The notes beneath the pieces were generated by a model. It was given only the letters and a program-made list of their open reading frames with translations. It was not told the origin of the DNA and did no database searches. The translations under genes and the position numbers were made by a program. From the NCBI GenBank assembly GCA_006538405.1, contig BJKQ01000019.1, positions 1 through 64,000 on the forward strand: DNA of 64,000 bases, given 5' to 3'. This document shows, piece by piece, positions 11,997-22,667 of this stretch. This DNA is from Hansfordia pulvinata (taxonomy: Eukaryota > Ascomycota > Sordariomycetes > Xylariales). Position 1 is the first letter of the stretch; every line of letters begins with the position of its first letter.

Positions 11997-12902
11997 TGTA
12001 AAATAGTGTCGAGTTTGGTTAGTATATATTGAGCCATATGTATCGGTTTACGGCGGTGCGTTAAGACGTAGAATCTGGGGATTAAGCGGTAGTTTAATCG
12101 GGTTCAGTAAACGCGCGTTTAAAGTATTTTTTATCTGGTTAATTAAGATTAGTTAACTTTTACGACTTACTGGATCTGTTATTTGTTTAAACTTGAGGAA
12201 ATGTTTTAACGGGTTAATCGCCGGAAAGCGTCAATCCGGGAAGCTACCCTGGACCGGCGCAGCGGGGTCGCGAGTTCGCGGGTAGGCGCCGGGAGTCACT
12301 TGGCGACCCCGGCCAGGTCCAGGTCTTGTCCTGCGGGAACACCAGAGCTAGGGGCGTGTCGATATCGCAAGGGCTTGTCGAGCCCTGGACAGCTCTGCCA
12401 TCCAGCGGGGTTGTTGGAAGCTGGATGCAATTGCGGCGCCCAGAGCTTGCAGCTATGGGTCGCGAAACACTATGAATTTAAGGCGATTCGGCCATCGAAT
12501 ACCTGACATCAGATCCTGGGTTTCGGCAAGAAGCATACGCCTTACCAAGGGTAACGGGCTCTCTCCAACCGACTGAATAGACAGGCAGCCTAAAGCTTGG
12601 TCTCATAAATCAGACTTACTAACTGTTTTGGCTCGTTTATTCCTACGAGTCGACCTGGCGTCGAGATAGATTGACGTCGTCGCGACGTTCTGTAAGAGAA
12701 TTAACAAAAGCAAGTATCAGATAACGGCTAAGAACACGCCGCTTTAGCACGCTAACCGCGTTCGGGGTATTTGTAATAAAGACTAAAAGGCGGCGATTTA
12801 TATTATCCCAGGTACCCCCGTAACCCGGGAACCCCGTTTTTTCACCGCCGCGGTCACCTGGTCGCGATTTGTTAACGATTAACCCAACGCGCCACCACAA
12901 CG
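11997..12902. other. AT-rich intergenic island, possibly decayed repeat DNA
   Basis: Composition drops sharply from the GC-rich coding DNA on both sides, with runs such as TTAATTAAGATTAGTTAAC (about 12140-12160) and TAATAAAGACTAAAAGG (about 12773). TpA-rich, CpA-poor looking sequence of this kind in ascomycetes often marks transposon relics altered by repeat-induced point mutation. No transposase or reverse transcriptase motif is readable. The island ends directly at the start codon of the WD40 gene at 12903, so it also contains that gene's promoter and the 3' UTR of the acyl-CoA synthetase. Confidence 0.5.
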
Positions 12903-15900
12903 ATGGCGCCGATCGAGGTTATCAGCCTCCTTTCCGACGACGAGGACGAGGACGACGTCGCGCCCCGTCCCGCCGTCGCGAACCAGACGCGAGGCTACGT
13001 CTTCCCCAACGGCCACACCGCGAACGGCGCTTCCGCGAATGCACTGGTGAGTGTCGAGAGCCCAGGCCAGGGCGGCGCAGCTCCCCCCCCCTCCCCCCCC
13101 CCCCCCGAACCCCGCCGCCAGACGTGACGGGGGCGTGAATCCCGACGCGTCCATCTTCGCCACTGCTGACAGCCTCACTCCAGACGCCCGCACCGCCGCA
13201 CATTTCTTCGCCTGCCTGGCTTTCCGCCCCGTCCTCCTCTGCTCGGCCGCCACCCCGTCAGTCCGCGATCCTCCCCCCTCGACCGCTCGCGCTGCAGGTC
13301 GCCCGCCCGCCGGCAACTACTCCATCGGCGTCCGCGCCCCCGACCGCCGCCCATGCCACGAGACCGCCCAAGCGGCAGCGGACGGGGCCGTCCCCTTCGG
13401 GATCGCTGCCCACGACGCTGAGCCCGGGCCCGAGCACGCCGACCGCGGCGGGGCCGAGGGAGCGATTCTTCAAGGCCGAGGTCGTCCCCGTCTTCGAGCA
13501 CATCTTCAACGCGCTGGGCTTGCACGAGGGTGCGTACGACATTGGCGCCTTCTTCAGGGCGGTGGTCGAGAAGGTGGAGGAGCCGCTCACGGCGGCCTAC
13601 AGGCGGAACCCGGCCCACCTGGGCGACGAGGACAAGAAGTTCATCCGCGAGAGCTTCCAGTGGATCATACCGACGGTCTCGCGCGACCACGTAAGTGCCA
13701 GTGCGCGTCCTCCAGTCCGCTGCCTCACCTGGCCTTCACCCGGCCTTCACCCTCTGCCGGCCCTGGCCCCCCCTTACTCCATCCTTGTCCTGCAGCCACA
13801 TCGTCACAATATGTCGCCCCTGAGCAGTGCTCGCAGCTCCCAGTGTGGAAAAGTACTGACGCGTCCTACCCAGCGATACTGGGCCAAGCCGAGCTCTAAG
13901 CAGCCCCAACCCACAACCACGCTGCCTCTCCACAACCGCATCGTCCCCTCCATCGAGCAAAATGGTCTGAGTCCTCAGGACGAGCCGGAAGACGAGGATC
14001 TAAGGGACGACCACTCAGAAGGCGCAGACACGACCACGCAGGACGAGCTTGACAGCGACGGCGAAGAAGACGCCGAGTTCGAGAACCAAGTTGATGATGA
14101 AGTCGATGACGAATTCGAGGACGAAGTCGACTCTCGCGACGAGCTTGCCCTCTCATCGTCCCCGCCCAGGAAACAGCCTGTCGCGACACCCGAAGCTCGA
14201 CTTGGACCATCACAGCCGAAGCTCGCCAAGTCATCCCCGCCAGCGCAGCCGAAGCTCGCCAAGGCATCCCCACCAGCACAGCCGAAGCTCGCCAATGCAT
14301 CACCCACTCCAGACGGGCCCCTGCCTCGCTTTGGCCTGACATCCAGGCCGTATCTCAAGTTAAAGGACAGACAGGCCATCAAGGAAGCACTTTCTCGTCG
14401 TGTTCGCCTGCATGGGAACCACCGGCTCGGGCTGATCCACGCCGATTTCTTAGAGGCTGAAATGGTCTACCTGCAGCGCCTGGCACGACGCATCTACGGA
14501 AAAGAGCAAACCAGAAACCGGGACGCCGTCCAGGACCTCCGCCACCTGCTGAAGCGAGACAAGGAGGGCCAGCTGAGAGAAGCCATCCTCCGGGTGGCCC
14601 AGGCCGGCTATCAAGGCCATCCGACCCCGCCCCACGCTTTGCGAGCCCGCTCACTGGGCGACCTCGGCAACTTCTTCACCGACACGCGCGCTCGCCAAGT
14701 CCCGGCCAGGCCTCAGATGCTGCAGCTGAGGCGGGAGCCGCACGCACCGCCCCCGCACCCGAACCCGCGCAAGCTCTCGTCGCTGCTCCTGGCGCGCGAG
14801 GTCGGAGGCCGGCTGCCCACCCGGTCCTACCAGAACTACACGAACTCGCTGCGCTCCTTCCACGAGGACCACATGGAGCCGAAGCTCCAGTTCATGGATT
14901 GCGCTGGCGACGTGACCACCCTCAGCTGGCTCTCCAACGACGAGTTTGTCTGCGGCACCACGACGCACTCGGACTCGCACAACCAGCAGTACAACAAGGC
15001 GGGCAACCTGCTCTTCGGGTCGTACTCGCGGGAGACGCTCGCGGCCCTGCCGGACCACAGGGCCCCGAGGCCCGACACCTCCGACTCCTCGCAGAGCCCC
15101 TGGCTGTACACGTCCGTGGTGTGCTCGGACCACCTCGCGTCCCACGGGCTGGGCTTCACCTCGAGCTTCGACAAGACCGTCAAGGTGTGGGCGCGGGCCG
15201 CCGGCCGCATGCAGTGCGTCGGGACCTGGGAGCACGAGGGTCGCGTCAACTTTGTGGCGGCGTCGAGCTTCCCCGGCGGGCTGGTGGCCACGGCCGCCGA
15301 CGTCTCGGCCAAGGCGGTCCGCGTGTACCACCTGTCGTCTGCCTACCAGGGCCACGCCGACTACCAGGGCAACGCCGACTACCAGGGCCACTCCGACTAC
15401 CAGAGCCACGCTGCCGACTTCTCAAGAACCGGCTTCCACTCATACTCGTCCATGAGCAACGGCAACGATGACGTACCCCAAGAGAAATGGGCCTACTACC
15501 CGTCGGCCATTCGCTGGGGCATTGTCGAAGGCACGCAGCACCTGCTGCTCATCGGCTACTCGCCGCGCGGCTTCAGCGACGACGACGACATCCCCGAGGA
15601 CAAGCGCCACTCGGGCAAGCTGTGCATGTTCGACACGCTGACGGGCAGCGAGGTCAACGTCAACAGCGCCACGACGCAGGACGTCTTCGAGGTGGCGTGG
15701 CACCCGCTGCGCCGCCAGTTCGCCGCCGCGACCTCGGCCGCGTCGCTCAAGATGGAGAGGGACGTCAAGACGCAGGTGCGCATCTTCGAGTACTCCGAGG
15801 GCGACGCGGTCAACCCGGCCGGGTACACCGTGATCAAGGTGCTCGACTGCGCCGCCGAGGACATCAACGAGATCACCATCCGGCCCAACTCGGTCGCCTA

Positions 15901-17016
15901 CTCGTACTTCACGGCCAGCTGCACCGACGGCAAGGTGTACGTCTGGGACTCGGCCCGCGAGGACGACCGGCCCATGTGCGTCCTGGCGCACGGCAGCCCC
16001 CTGGACGAGGTCCTCGGCGACCGCGAGAAGGAGGACGTCGGCGTCAAGTTCACCGCCTGGGGCGCCACCGCCGACCGCCTGTACACCGGCTCGTCCGACG
16101 GCGTCGTCAAGGTCTGGAACGTCCGCAGCCGCCCCCACCTCGTCCGCAACCTCGTCGAGACGGACGGCCCCATCATCTGCGGCACCTTCTCGCCCGACAG
16201 GTCCAAGCTGGCCCTCGGCAACGCCGCCGGCAAGGTGTCCCTGCTGTCGTTTGGCGTGGGGGGCGAGGAGGACAACGAGTCCGAGGAGAAGGCCGCGGGG
16301 GAGGCGGCCAGCCTTCAGCAGCCGGCCTCGGGGATCCTGCGGTGCGCCAAGTTCCGACAGGTCGTGCGCAACGGCCGGAGGGTCAGGATCCGGGCCCCGA
16401 TCGGCTTCACGCCGCACCCCGAGCCGCCCCCGCCCGCGGCGCTGCTCTGGTCCTCGTACCCCGGGGCCCCGGACAATAATATCGGCCTCCGCAAGGCCCG
16501 CGAGTACCAGGCCACCGGCCAGCTGGTGATCCGCCCCGCCCCGGACGGCACCGGGCTGCGCGTGTACCAGGGGCCCAACTATGCTAAGACGGGGCTGTAC
16601 AGCCGGGACCGGGGGCAGGAGTCCGACGCGGCACCGCCGGACGGAACGGACATGCCCGACGCAGAGACGCTCGACGCAGAGATGCCCGACACAGAGATGC
16701 CCGACGCAGCAAAAAACCCCGCCCCCTCGTCACCCCGGTCCCGGCCCCGCACGTGCCCAACCCGGCGCGCAACATGCTGCACGCCATCAACTGCGGGCTC
16801 GACCTGGACCCGGCGCGCATGGACCCGGAGACGCGCGCTCAGCTCGAGGCCGAGGGCGCCCTGGCCATGCTGCTGCTGGGCGACAACGGCCGCGGCGCCG
16901 TCGACTACGGCCTCGCCGAGGACGAGGACGACCGCGACGCCTTCCGCTCCGTCGAGGTCGCCGAGTTCCTCCGCACGGGCGAGCCGCCGACCCGGGACGA
17001 CGACAGGGACGACTAA
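12903..17016 (+). CDS. Large WD40-repeat protein with N-terminal SIM-like motif
   Basis: Function is not recognised with certainty. Exons are 12903-13046, 13298-13690 and 13874-17016, all phase 0, giving about 1226 residues once one frame break is allowed. The N-terminus (IEVISLLSDDEDEDD, residues 4-18) is a hydrophobic core plus acidic tail, typical of a SUMO-interacting motif. Next come a helical block (FFKAEVVPVFEHIFNAL, about 95-165), a very acidic stretch (about 215-265), three QPKLAK repeats (about 292-325), an Arg-rich helical region (about 335-405) and a WD40 propeller from about residue 514 to 950 (TSSFDKTVKVWARAAG, TGSSDGVVKVWNV). The C-terminus (NPARNMLHAINCGLDLDP) lies in frame -1 beyond 16711-16726, a stretch of A6, C4 and C5 runs where one base appears lost. 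A DDB1-CUL4 substrate receptor of the Raf1/DIM-9 type is one possibility, but I cannot confirm it. Confidence 0.8.
14213..14308. repeat. 33-bp coding tandem repeat in the WD40 gene
   Basis: Three copies of a 33-bp unit encode QPKLAKSSPPA, QPKLAKASPPA and QPKLANASPTP. The length is a multiple of three, so the frame is kept. It lies in the disordered linker before the helical domain. Confidence 0.85.
15343..15414. repeat. 18-bp coding tandem repeat inside the WD40 propeller
   Basis: Four near-identical 18-bp units encode YQGHAD, YQGNAD, YQGHSD and YQSHAA, inserted in a loop after an HLSSA strand of the beta-propeller. Triplet-length units keep the frame. The array is probably variable between strains. 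Confidence 0.85.
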
Positions 17017-17078
17017 CATCTAGGGGGGATGAGTGTGGTGATTCAGCCCCGGTTGAAGAGATGAATGATCGAGACCCT

Positions 17079-17130
<52 letters not shown>

Positions 17131-17665
17131 GGATGTTTTCACGGGAGCGAGCCGCGCCGCATCTCAGGTACTGAGCGCACGATTTCCGTTTGGGTCTGTT
17201 TACGTTTATGCATTTATTGTTGTTGTTTTTCGGCTCAAAATACCCCCTACTGTACCGGCGCAAAGGTAGACGAGGCACGACATGCCCGTCGTAGTCATCA
17301 ATGTTGAAAGTTAAGACAATCAAGCACAGACACTTGTTCACTACAGATTTCACGTGGTCGAGTTGGTCCCAATGGCCGAGAGACAGATAAGAACGTAGAC
17401 GTGATTGGCCCCGGCCTCAACCGGTGACGGGTTATAACACTATGAAAGAAACTTAGACGGGTGACATATCACCACACCAGGGTATACTCGTACGCGCATG
17501 CATAACCCTTCCTTGGCACAGACCCGTGCCCGATCCCCGCGAGCCCGCCCTCCCAGGACGCGCAGGACATGATAACGCCGGCTGATGCAAATCACAAAAC
17601 GAGGCCGCAGCTGACATATGGAGAAACCCAACCCCCCCCCCCGCGCCAAATACATGCAGACTGGA
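17017..17665. other. Convergent intergenic region between the WD40 gene and seb1
   Basis: The two flanking genes point at each other, so this stretch holds both 3' UTRs. It contains a long GA microsatellite (17082-17128) and AT-rich sequence from about 17170 to 17480. No gene is visible. A C8 run lies near 17633-17641, close to the seb1 stop codon. Confidence 0.5.
17082..17128. repeat. (GA)23 microsatellite
   Basis: Forty-seven bases of uninterrupted alternating G and A, about 65 bp beyond the stop codon of the WD40 gene and so probably inside its 3' UTR. Confidence 0.95.
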
Positions 17666-20109
17666 CTAGTATCCGTTGCCGTTGCCGCTCCCGGGGTTGG
17701 GAAAGGCAAAGCCGGCCGGGAAGACGGGCATGCCGTTGGGGCCCGTGCCGATGCCAAAGGGGAAGTCCGGGACGGACGGCTGCGCGTCGCCGGGGCCCGA
17801 GTTGATCTCGCGGCGCTCGTCGCGGCGGCTCTCGCGGGACCGGCGGAACTTGCCTTCGTGTTCGTCGCCGCCCCCGTCGCCCCCGTGCGCCCCACCAGCG
17901 TTCTGGCCTCGCGTCGACTTGGGGCCGTGTCTGCCGCTCCGGTCCGTCTGCATGCGCCGGCTGATGGCCTTGGACGAGACGCCCGCGCCAATCTCAATGT
18001 CGGGCTCTTCCACCACCATGCCCGGCTCGATGGGCCGTCCGCCGCTGCCGCCAAACTCGGCCTGCAGCATCCACTTGCGGTCGGCGTCGGTCAGCTTGGT
18101 GATCGGGATGACGCTGATGCCGGTCTGGTAGTCGCTGCAGTCGCGAGGGCCAAAGCCTACACCCCAGCGGGTCTGTTTTTCGTCAGCATGGGGATCTCGG
18201 GGTCAGGGAAGGGGGGTTAGCAAACTCACTCTGAACTGGCCGTTCTCCATGGCCTCCTTGGCGGTGACGGCATCGCACCGATTGAGCATCTTGACAAATG
18301 CGTGGCGCTTGTCCTTATTGACAATGCACGTCTGGACGTGGCCGTGGCGGCTGAAGATGTTGCGGAGCTCGCCCTCGGAGCAGGTCACGCCACCGACAAA
18401 CAACGTCCTGCTGAGAACTGCGGGATGGTCAGCACAGGCAACGCAACAGGCACGACAGGTCTGGGTTGGGAACATACCTTTGATGGAGCCGTTGGGCAAA
18501 GAGCGGTCAAATTCGATCCACTTCTCCCCGGGCACGGGCGGGCTCTGACCTCTACGTCCAGGCGGGCTGCGCTGGCGATAGTCCTGGCCCCGCCCCCGAC
18601 GGTCATCACCGCGGCCGGGCGAGTTACGTCCGAACCCAGCGCCGCCCCACTCGCGGTCGCGGCCACGAGGCGAGCCGCGGGCGTCCCAGCGACGCGGAGA
18701 CCGCGACCGCTCCCGGTTGCCAAATCTAGGGGACCGCGATTGGCCGTACTCATTGTCACGCGAGTCGTTACGATGGCCGTCCTGGCCCCACGCGGCTCCG
18801 GGGCCCGCACCAGGACCCGCGCCAGCGCCGGGGCCGGCAGGAGCGCCGTACGGAGCGCCCGCCGGCGGGCCCGAGGCCCCCCCGGCATTGGATTGCATGA
18901 CAGCAATGATGCCCGGAATCTTATCGTATGGGACGCCTTGCGACGCCAGGAGCTGGATCAAGGCAACCTGCTGCTGCGTACTAGGGTCTAGGCCAGGGGC
19001 AGCAGGCGCAGGAGGCATGCCGGGAAAGCCGGGCATCGGGCCGCCAGCAGGGGCGGCCGCCTGGGCTGAGGGACCCGCGGGGGCCGAAGCAGGGGCCTGC
19101 TGGCCCGGGAATTGGAAAGGCATTCCGGGCATGCTCACAGGCGGAGGGGCCTGGTACGGGGGGGGTACGGGGGTTGCGTTCTGACTAGACGACGCAGGCC
19201 GGGCCGCGCCATACCAGGCGCTGGCGGGAGTCGTGGTGGTGGGAGGAGGGGCCGCGGCGGCCGGAGCAGGCACGTTACTGGCGGCGGGGGCGGCCGTGAT
19301 GTTCTGGCGCGCAATGTTGGCGAGGGCCTCCATGATGGCGTTGGGGGCCTCGGCGGGCTTCTTCTCGGCCAGGCCGGGCAGGCCGGGGCCGGGTGGCGGG
19401 CTGCCGGTGGGCGTTGTCGATTGGTCTGGCGTTGTGTGTAAGTACGGCACTCGGAGTGTTCACGCGGCGGCGCAGGGTACCTACTGGAAGCGTTGATCTT
19501 CTGCTTGAACTGCTCAATCAGGGCAGAGGGGAACGTCTGGCCCTTCTCCCAGATGTCGATGAGCTTCTTGATCTTGTCCTACTGCGGGTCAGTCTTGTTG
19601 ATCTAGGGCGACGACGAGGCCGGGCGGCCGGCCGGCCTCCACTACACAGCGACACCATGCATACCTTTTGTTCCGCAGGGGCATTCTGGAGGATGTCATT
19701 CATCAGGACAGGCAGCAGCTCCGTCACTCTATGCACGCCGGCGGCGTAGGTGCCGTCGGGGGCCGAAGCGTTGATCTGCTGTCCCTGCTGCTTGGCCTGG
19801 TCAAACCATCTCCTGGTTACGGAATCTACCACGTAGAGGACGCCCAGCTTGTGGGTGCCAGGGGCCTTCTTGAAATGGGTGAAGATTTTCTGGATGAGGA
19901 CGGACTCCGACTACAGCAGCGGCTTCGTTAGCAGTGGACAGGCGGGCGGGCGGGCGGTCGTCTGCTGGTTTTATCTGGGCTGGGCCTACCTGGACGTTGT
20001 TGACGCAGAGGGTCGTGAGGGCGTTGATCTTGGATCCCGAGACTCCCGGCGGCTTGAGCGACTGCATGTAGCTCAAGCTGGCCTCGAGCTCTGGGACTAC
20101 TGACGCCAT
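17666..20109 (-). CDS. seb1: Nrd1/Seb1-type transcription termination factor (CID + RRM)
   Basis: Nuclear RNA-binding protein that reads the RNA polymerase II C-terminal domain and nascent RNA to promote termination and 3'-end processing. Six exons on the minus strand: 19990-20109, 19665-19910, 19485-19578, 18478-19425, 18230-18417 and 17666-18172. They join in phase with no frame break and give 700 residues. Residues 1-155 form the CTD-interacting domain (SKINALTTLCVNNVQ, HKLGVLYVVDSVTRRW, DKIKKLIDIWEKGQTFP). A Pro/Ala/Gly-rich linker follows, then an RS/RG-rich stretch (RSRSPRRWDARGSPRGRDRE). The RRM at about 470-545 has RNP2 LFVGGV and RNP1 RHAFVKML, followed by TRWGVGFGPRDCSDY, a segment conserved in Nrd1/Seb1 proteins. 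The tail is Gly/Asn/Pro-rich and ends GNGNGY. Domain order and spacing fit Seb1/Nrd1 well. The start codon is the first ATG giving a complete CID. Confidence 0.93.
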
Positions 20110-21187
20110 TGTGGGTGTCTGTTGTGTATGTATGTGTGATTACGGGCTTGCGGCCCAGACGATATCGACGCCGAGGCGACAGGGAGCAGCGACAAGTGGG
20201 TGCGTCGCGCGCGGCTTTCTCCAAGTGGGACGACGGTGCCGGGGCCCAACAGTCATCCAACTAGAGCGGTGCAGTGCAGGTCGCCTTGCCCGAGATGCTT
20301 GCCAGGCGTAGTACTTGTGGTCTGGCGAGCTCAACGTGTTACGACCATCAACGAACGAGCGGAGCCGCGGGGACCAAGACGGCCGAAGGCGTCTGTCTAG
20401 TGCTTTATAGTAGGCAGTGGCTACTGGATGGAGGCGACGTTGGAATCAGTAGTACTGTACGGGTGTGTACGCTGATGCGATACGGGAATACGGTCGACGC
20501 GAGGGCCTGCTAGCAGTGCGAGATTATCAGGGCCTGTGATCCAGTGGCCCGGTCTCAGGTGCAGCGATTCAGTCACTACTGAGCCTATGCCTATGTATTT
20601 GCAGAGTCAGAGAGAGCGGTGCACGTGGCTTGGGGGACGAAGCCGGCGAGAGGGCGATGTGATGGGGAAGTCTGATGGCGCTGATGGTGATGATGATGGG
20701 CGTGGTGGCGAGGTCGCGGTGAGGCGTGGTGTGGAGGGAGGGAAAGAAGCGAGCGGGCGGGAGGAGAGAGCGAGGAATTTGTACGGTGGCCGGGGCTGGG
20801 GTGCCCCTCGGTGGCGGAAGATTCACTGCATAGCCGCAAGGACAGTGTGGACATCCTTTGTACGGTAGATCGCACTGTGTTTCACCCGTTTAGGTTGCTT
20901 CTTTAGATGGCTGGATGATCTATCCGGATGCGGGCGACGCTCCGGTGCATTTACTGCGCAGCTCAGTGCGTGCAACTGCGCGAAAGACGTGTTCTAGCGG
21001 GCTCGCCCCATACAGATTCAATCATGCACTGGTCTGGACATGTCATGGTCAACGAAATCTATAGGGCAGCTACATGGATACAGTCGTAATATTATACAAG
21101 CGCAAGAGTTTTGGTATCATCACCTCCCGCACGCCTCGTCGCCTCTCTTCGCCAATACAATATCCGCGATATCCGGTCCGGCTGCGC
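20110..21187. other. Intergenic region upstream of seb1 and downstream of citrate synthase
   Basis: Both flanking genes are on the minus strand, so this holds the seb1 promoter/leader and the 3' UTR of citrate synthase. No gene can be supported. The sequence is mixed, with purine-rich blocks near 20600-20800 (CT-rich on the minus strand, lying upstream of seb1). An AT-rich patch lies near 21090-21110. Confidence 0.45.
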
Positions 21188-22667
21188 TTAGAGCTTGTTG
21201 CAGATCTCCACCCACTTGGCAGTGGAGAAGGACTTGGGGCGCTCGATGGGGGCACCGACGGCGCGGTCGATGATGAGCTGGGGCAGGACGCCAATGGCGC
21301 GCGAGACACCGAACAGGACGGTGTAGTAGTTGGCCTCGGTCAGGCCGTAGTACTGCAGCAGGACGCCAGAGTGGGCGTCGACGTTGGGGAAGGGGTTCTT
21401 GGTCTTGCCATGCTCGGTCAGGACGCCGGGGGCGATCTTGTAGACCTGGCTGACCAGCTGGTACATGGGGTCGTTGGGCATGTGCTTCTCGGCGAACTCG
21501 CGCTGGGCCATGTAGCGGGGGTCCGTCTTGCGCAGGACGGCGTGGCCGTAGCCGGGGACGACGCGGCCCGAGTTAAGGGTGGACCACAGGTAGTCGGTGA
21601 TGGACTTGTCGCTCAAGTCGCTGCCGACCGACTTCTTCATCTCGGTCAGCCAGTTGAGCACCTCCTGGTTGGCGAGGCCGTGCAGGGGGCCGGCCAGGCC
21701 GTTGAGGCCGGCGGACAGCGACAGGAAGGGCGAGCTGAGGGCCGAGCCGACCAGGTGGGTGGTGTGGGCGCTGACGTTGCCGCCCTCGTGGTCGGTGTGG
21801 ATGGTCAGGTACAGGCGCATCAGCTCGATGAAGTCCTTGTTGTCGCCGAAGCCCAGCTGGTTGGCAAAGTTGAACGAGTAGTCCTTGTCCTTCTGGACGG
21901 CGGCGACCTTGCCGCCCTTGAAGACGTTCTGGTAGATGCGGGCGGCGATGGTGGGCAGCTTGGCAATCAGGTCCATCGAGTCCTCAAAGGTGTAGCCCCA
22001 GTACTCCTTCTTGTTGACGCCCTTGGCGTAGGCCTTGGCGAACTGCGAGGTGTGCTCGAGCGCCGTCACGGCCAGCGAGAACTGCGCCATCGGGTGCAGG
22101 TCGGTCGGGCAGCGGTCGATCAGCTCCTCGACGAACTTGGGGATGTCGGAGCGGGCGGCCCACTCGGCAGACAGGTCGCGCACCTGCTGCTCGCTGGGGA
22201 CCTCGCCCGTCAGGAGCAGCCAGAACAGGCCTTCGGGCAGGGGCTCGGCGCCGCCGGGGGCCTTGGGCAGAAGCTCCTGGCACTCGGGGATCGTCTTGCC
22301 GCGGAAGCGGATACCCTCCTCCGAGTCGAGGACGGATCCCTCCCAGACGAGCGACTTGATGCCACGGGCACCGCCGTAGACCTGGTCGAGCGTGACCTTG
22401 TCGACGACCTTGGAGCCATGCTCCCTGTTGTTGTTGTCAGCGGCGGTGGCGGCGGGCGGGCAGCTTGACGAGAGACAGAACTTACTTCCTCAGGGCCTTG
22501 ATCTCCTCAATCTTCTCGGGCAGGAGCTCAGCGAAGCGCTCCTTGAGGGACTGGGTCTTGGCCGAGTAGCATCGCGCAAAGGTGAAGGGGGTGGCGCGGA
22601 AGCTGGGAGCGACTCTGCTGGCGCGGAGGGCAGAAGAGCCAAGACGCAGGGTGGTGTTGGAAGCCAT
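21188..22667 (-). CDS. cit1: Citrate synthase, mitochondrial
   Basis: Condenses acetyl-CoA and oxaloacetate to citrate, the first step of the TCA cycle, in the mitochondrial matrix. Exon 1 is 22486-22667 and exon 2 is 21188-22424, separated by a 61-bp intron with a GTAAGT donor, giving 472 residues, the normal length. The N-terminus ([20 protein letters not shown], rich in Arg/Ser/Ala without acidic residues) is a mitochondrial presequence. The catalytic regions are visible: the first His lies in [19 protein letters not shown], the second in [16 protein letters not shown], and the catalytic Asp in [19 protein letters not shown]. The signature [13 protein letters not shown] is intact. The ATG at 22667 is the first in frame; an upstream GTG is ignored. 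The gene is divergent from the mitochondrial citrate carrier 3.1 kb away. Confidence 0.97.

Noticed and set aside
12240..12310. tRNA-like segment (GGGTCGCGAGTTCGCGGGT)
   Set aside because: It has a TTCG-like loop but no complementary acceptor stem or anticodon arm could be matched.
21074..22468. 464-codon + strand frame opposite citrate synthase
   Set aside because: Antisense shadow of a clear, intact citrate synthase.
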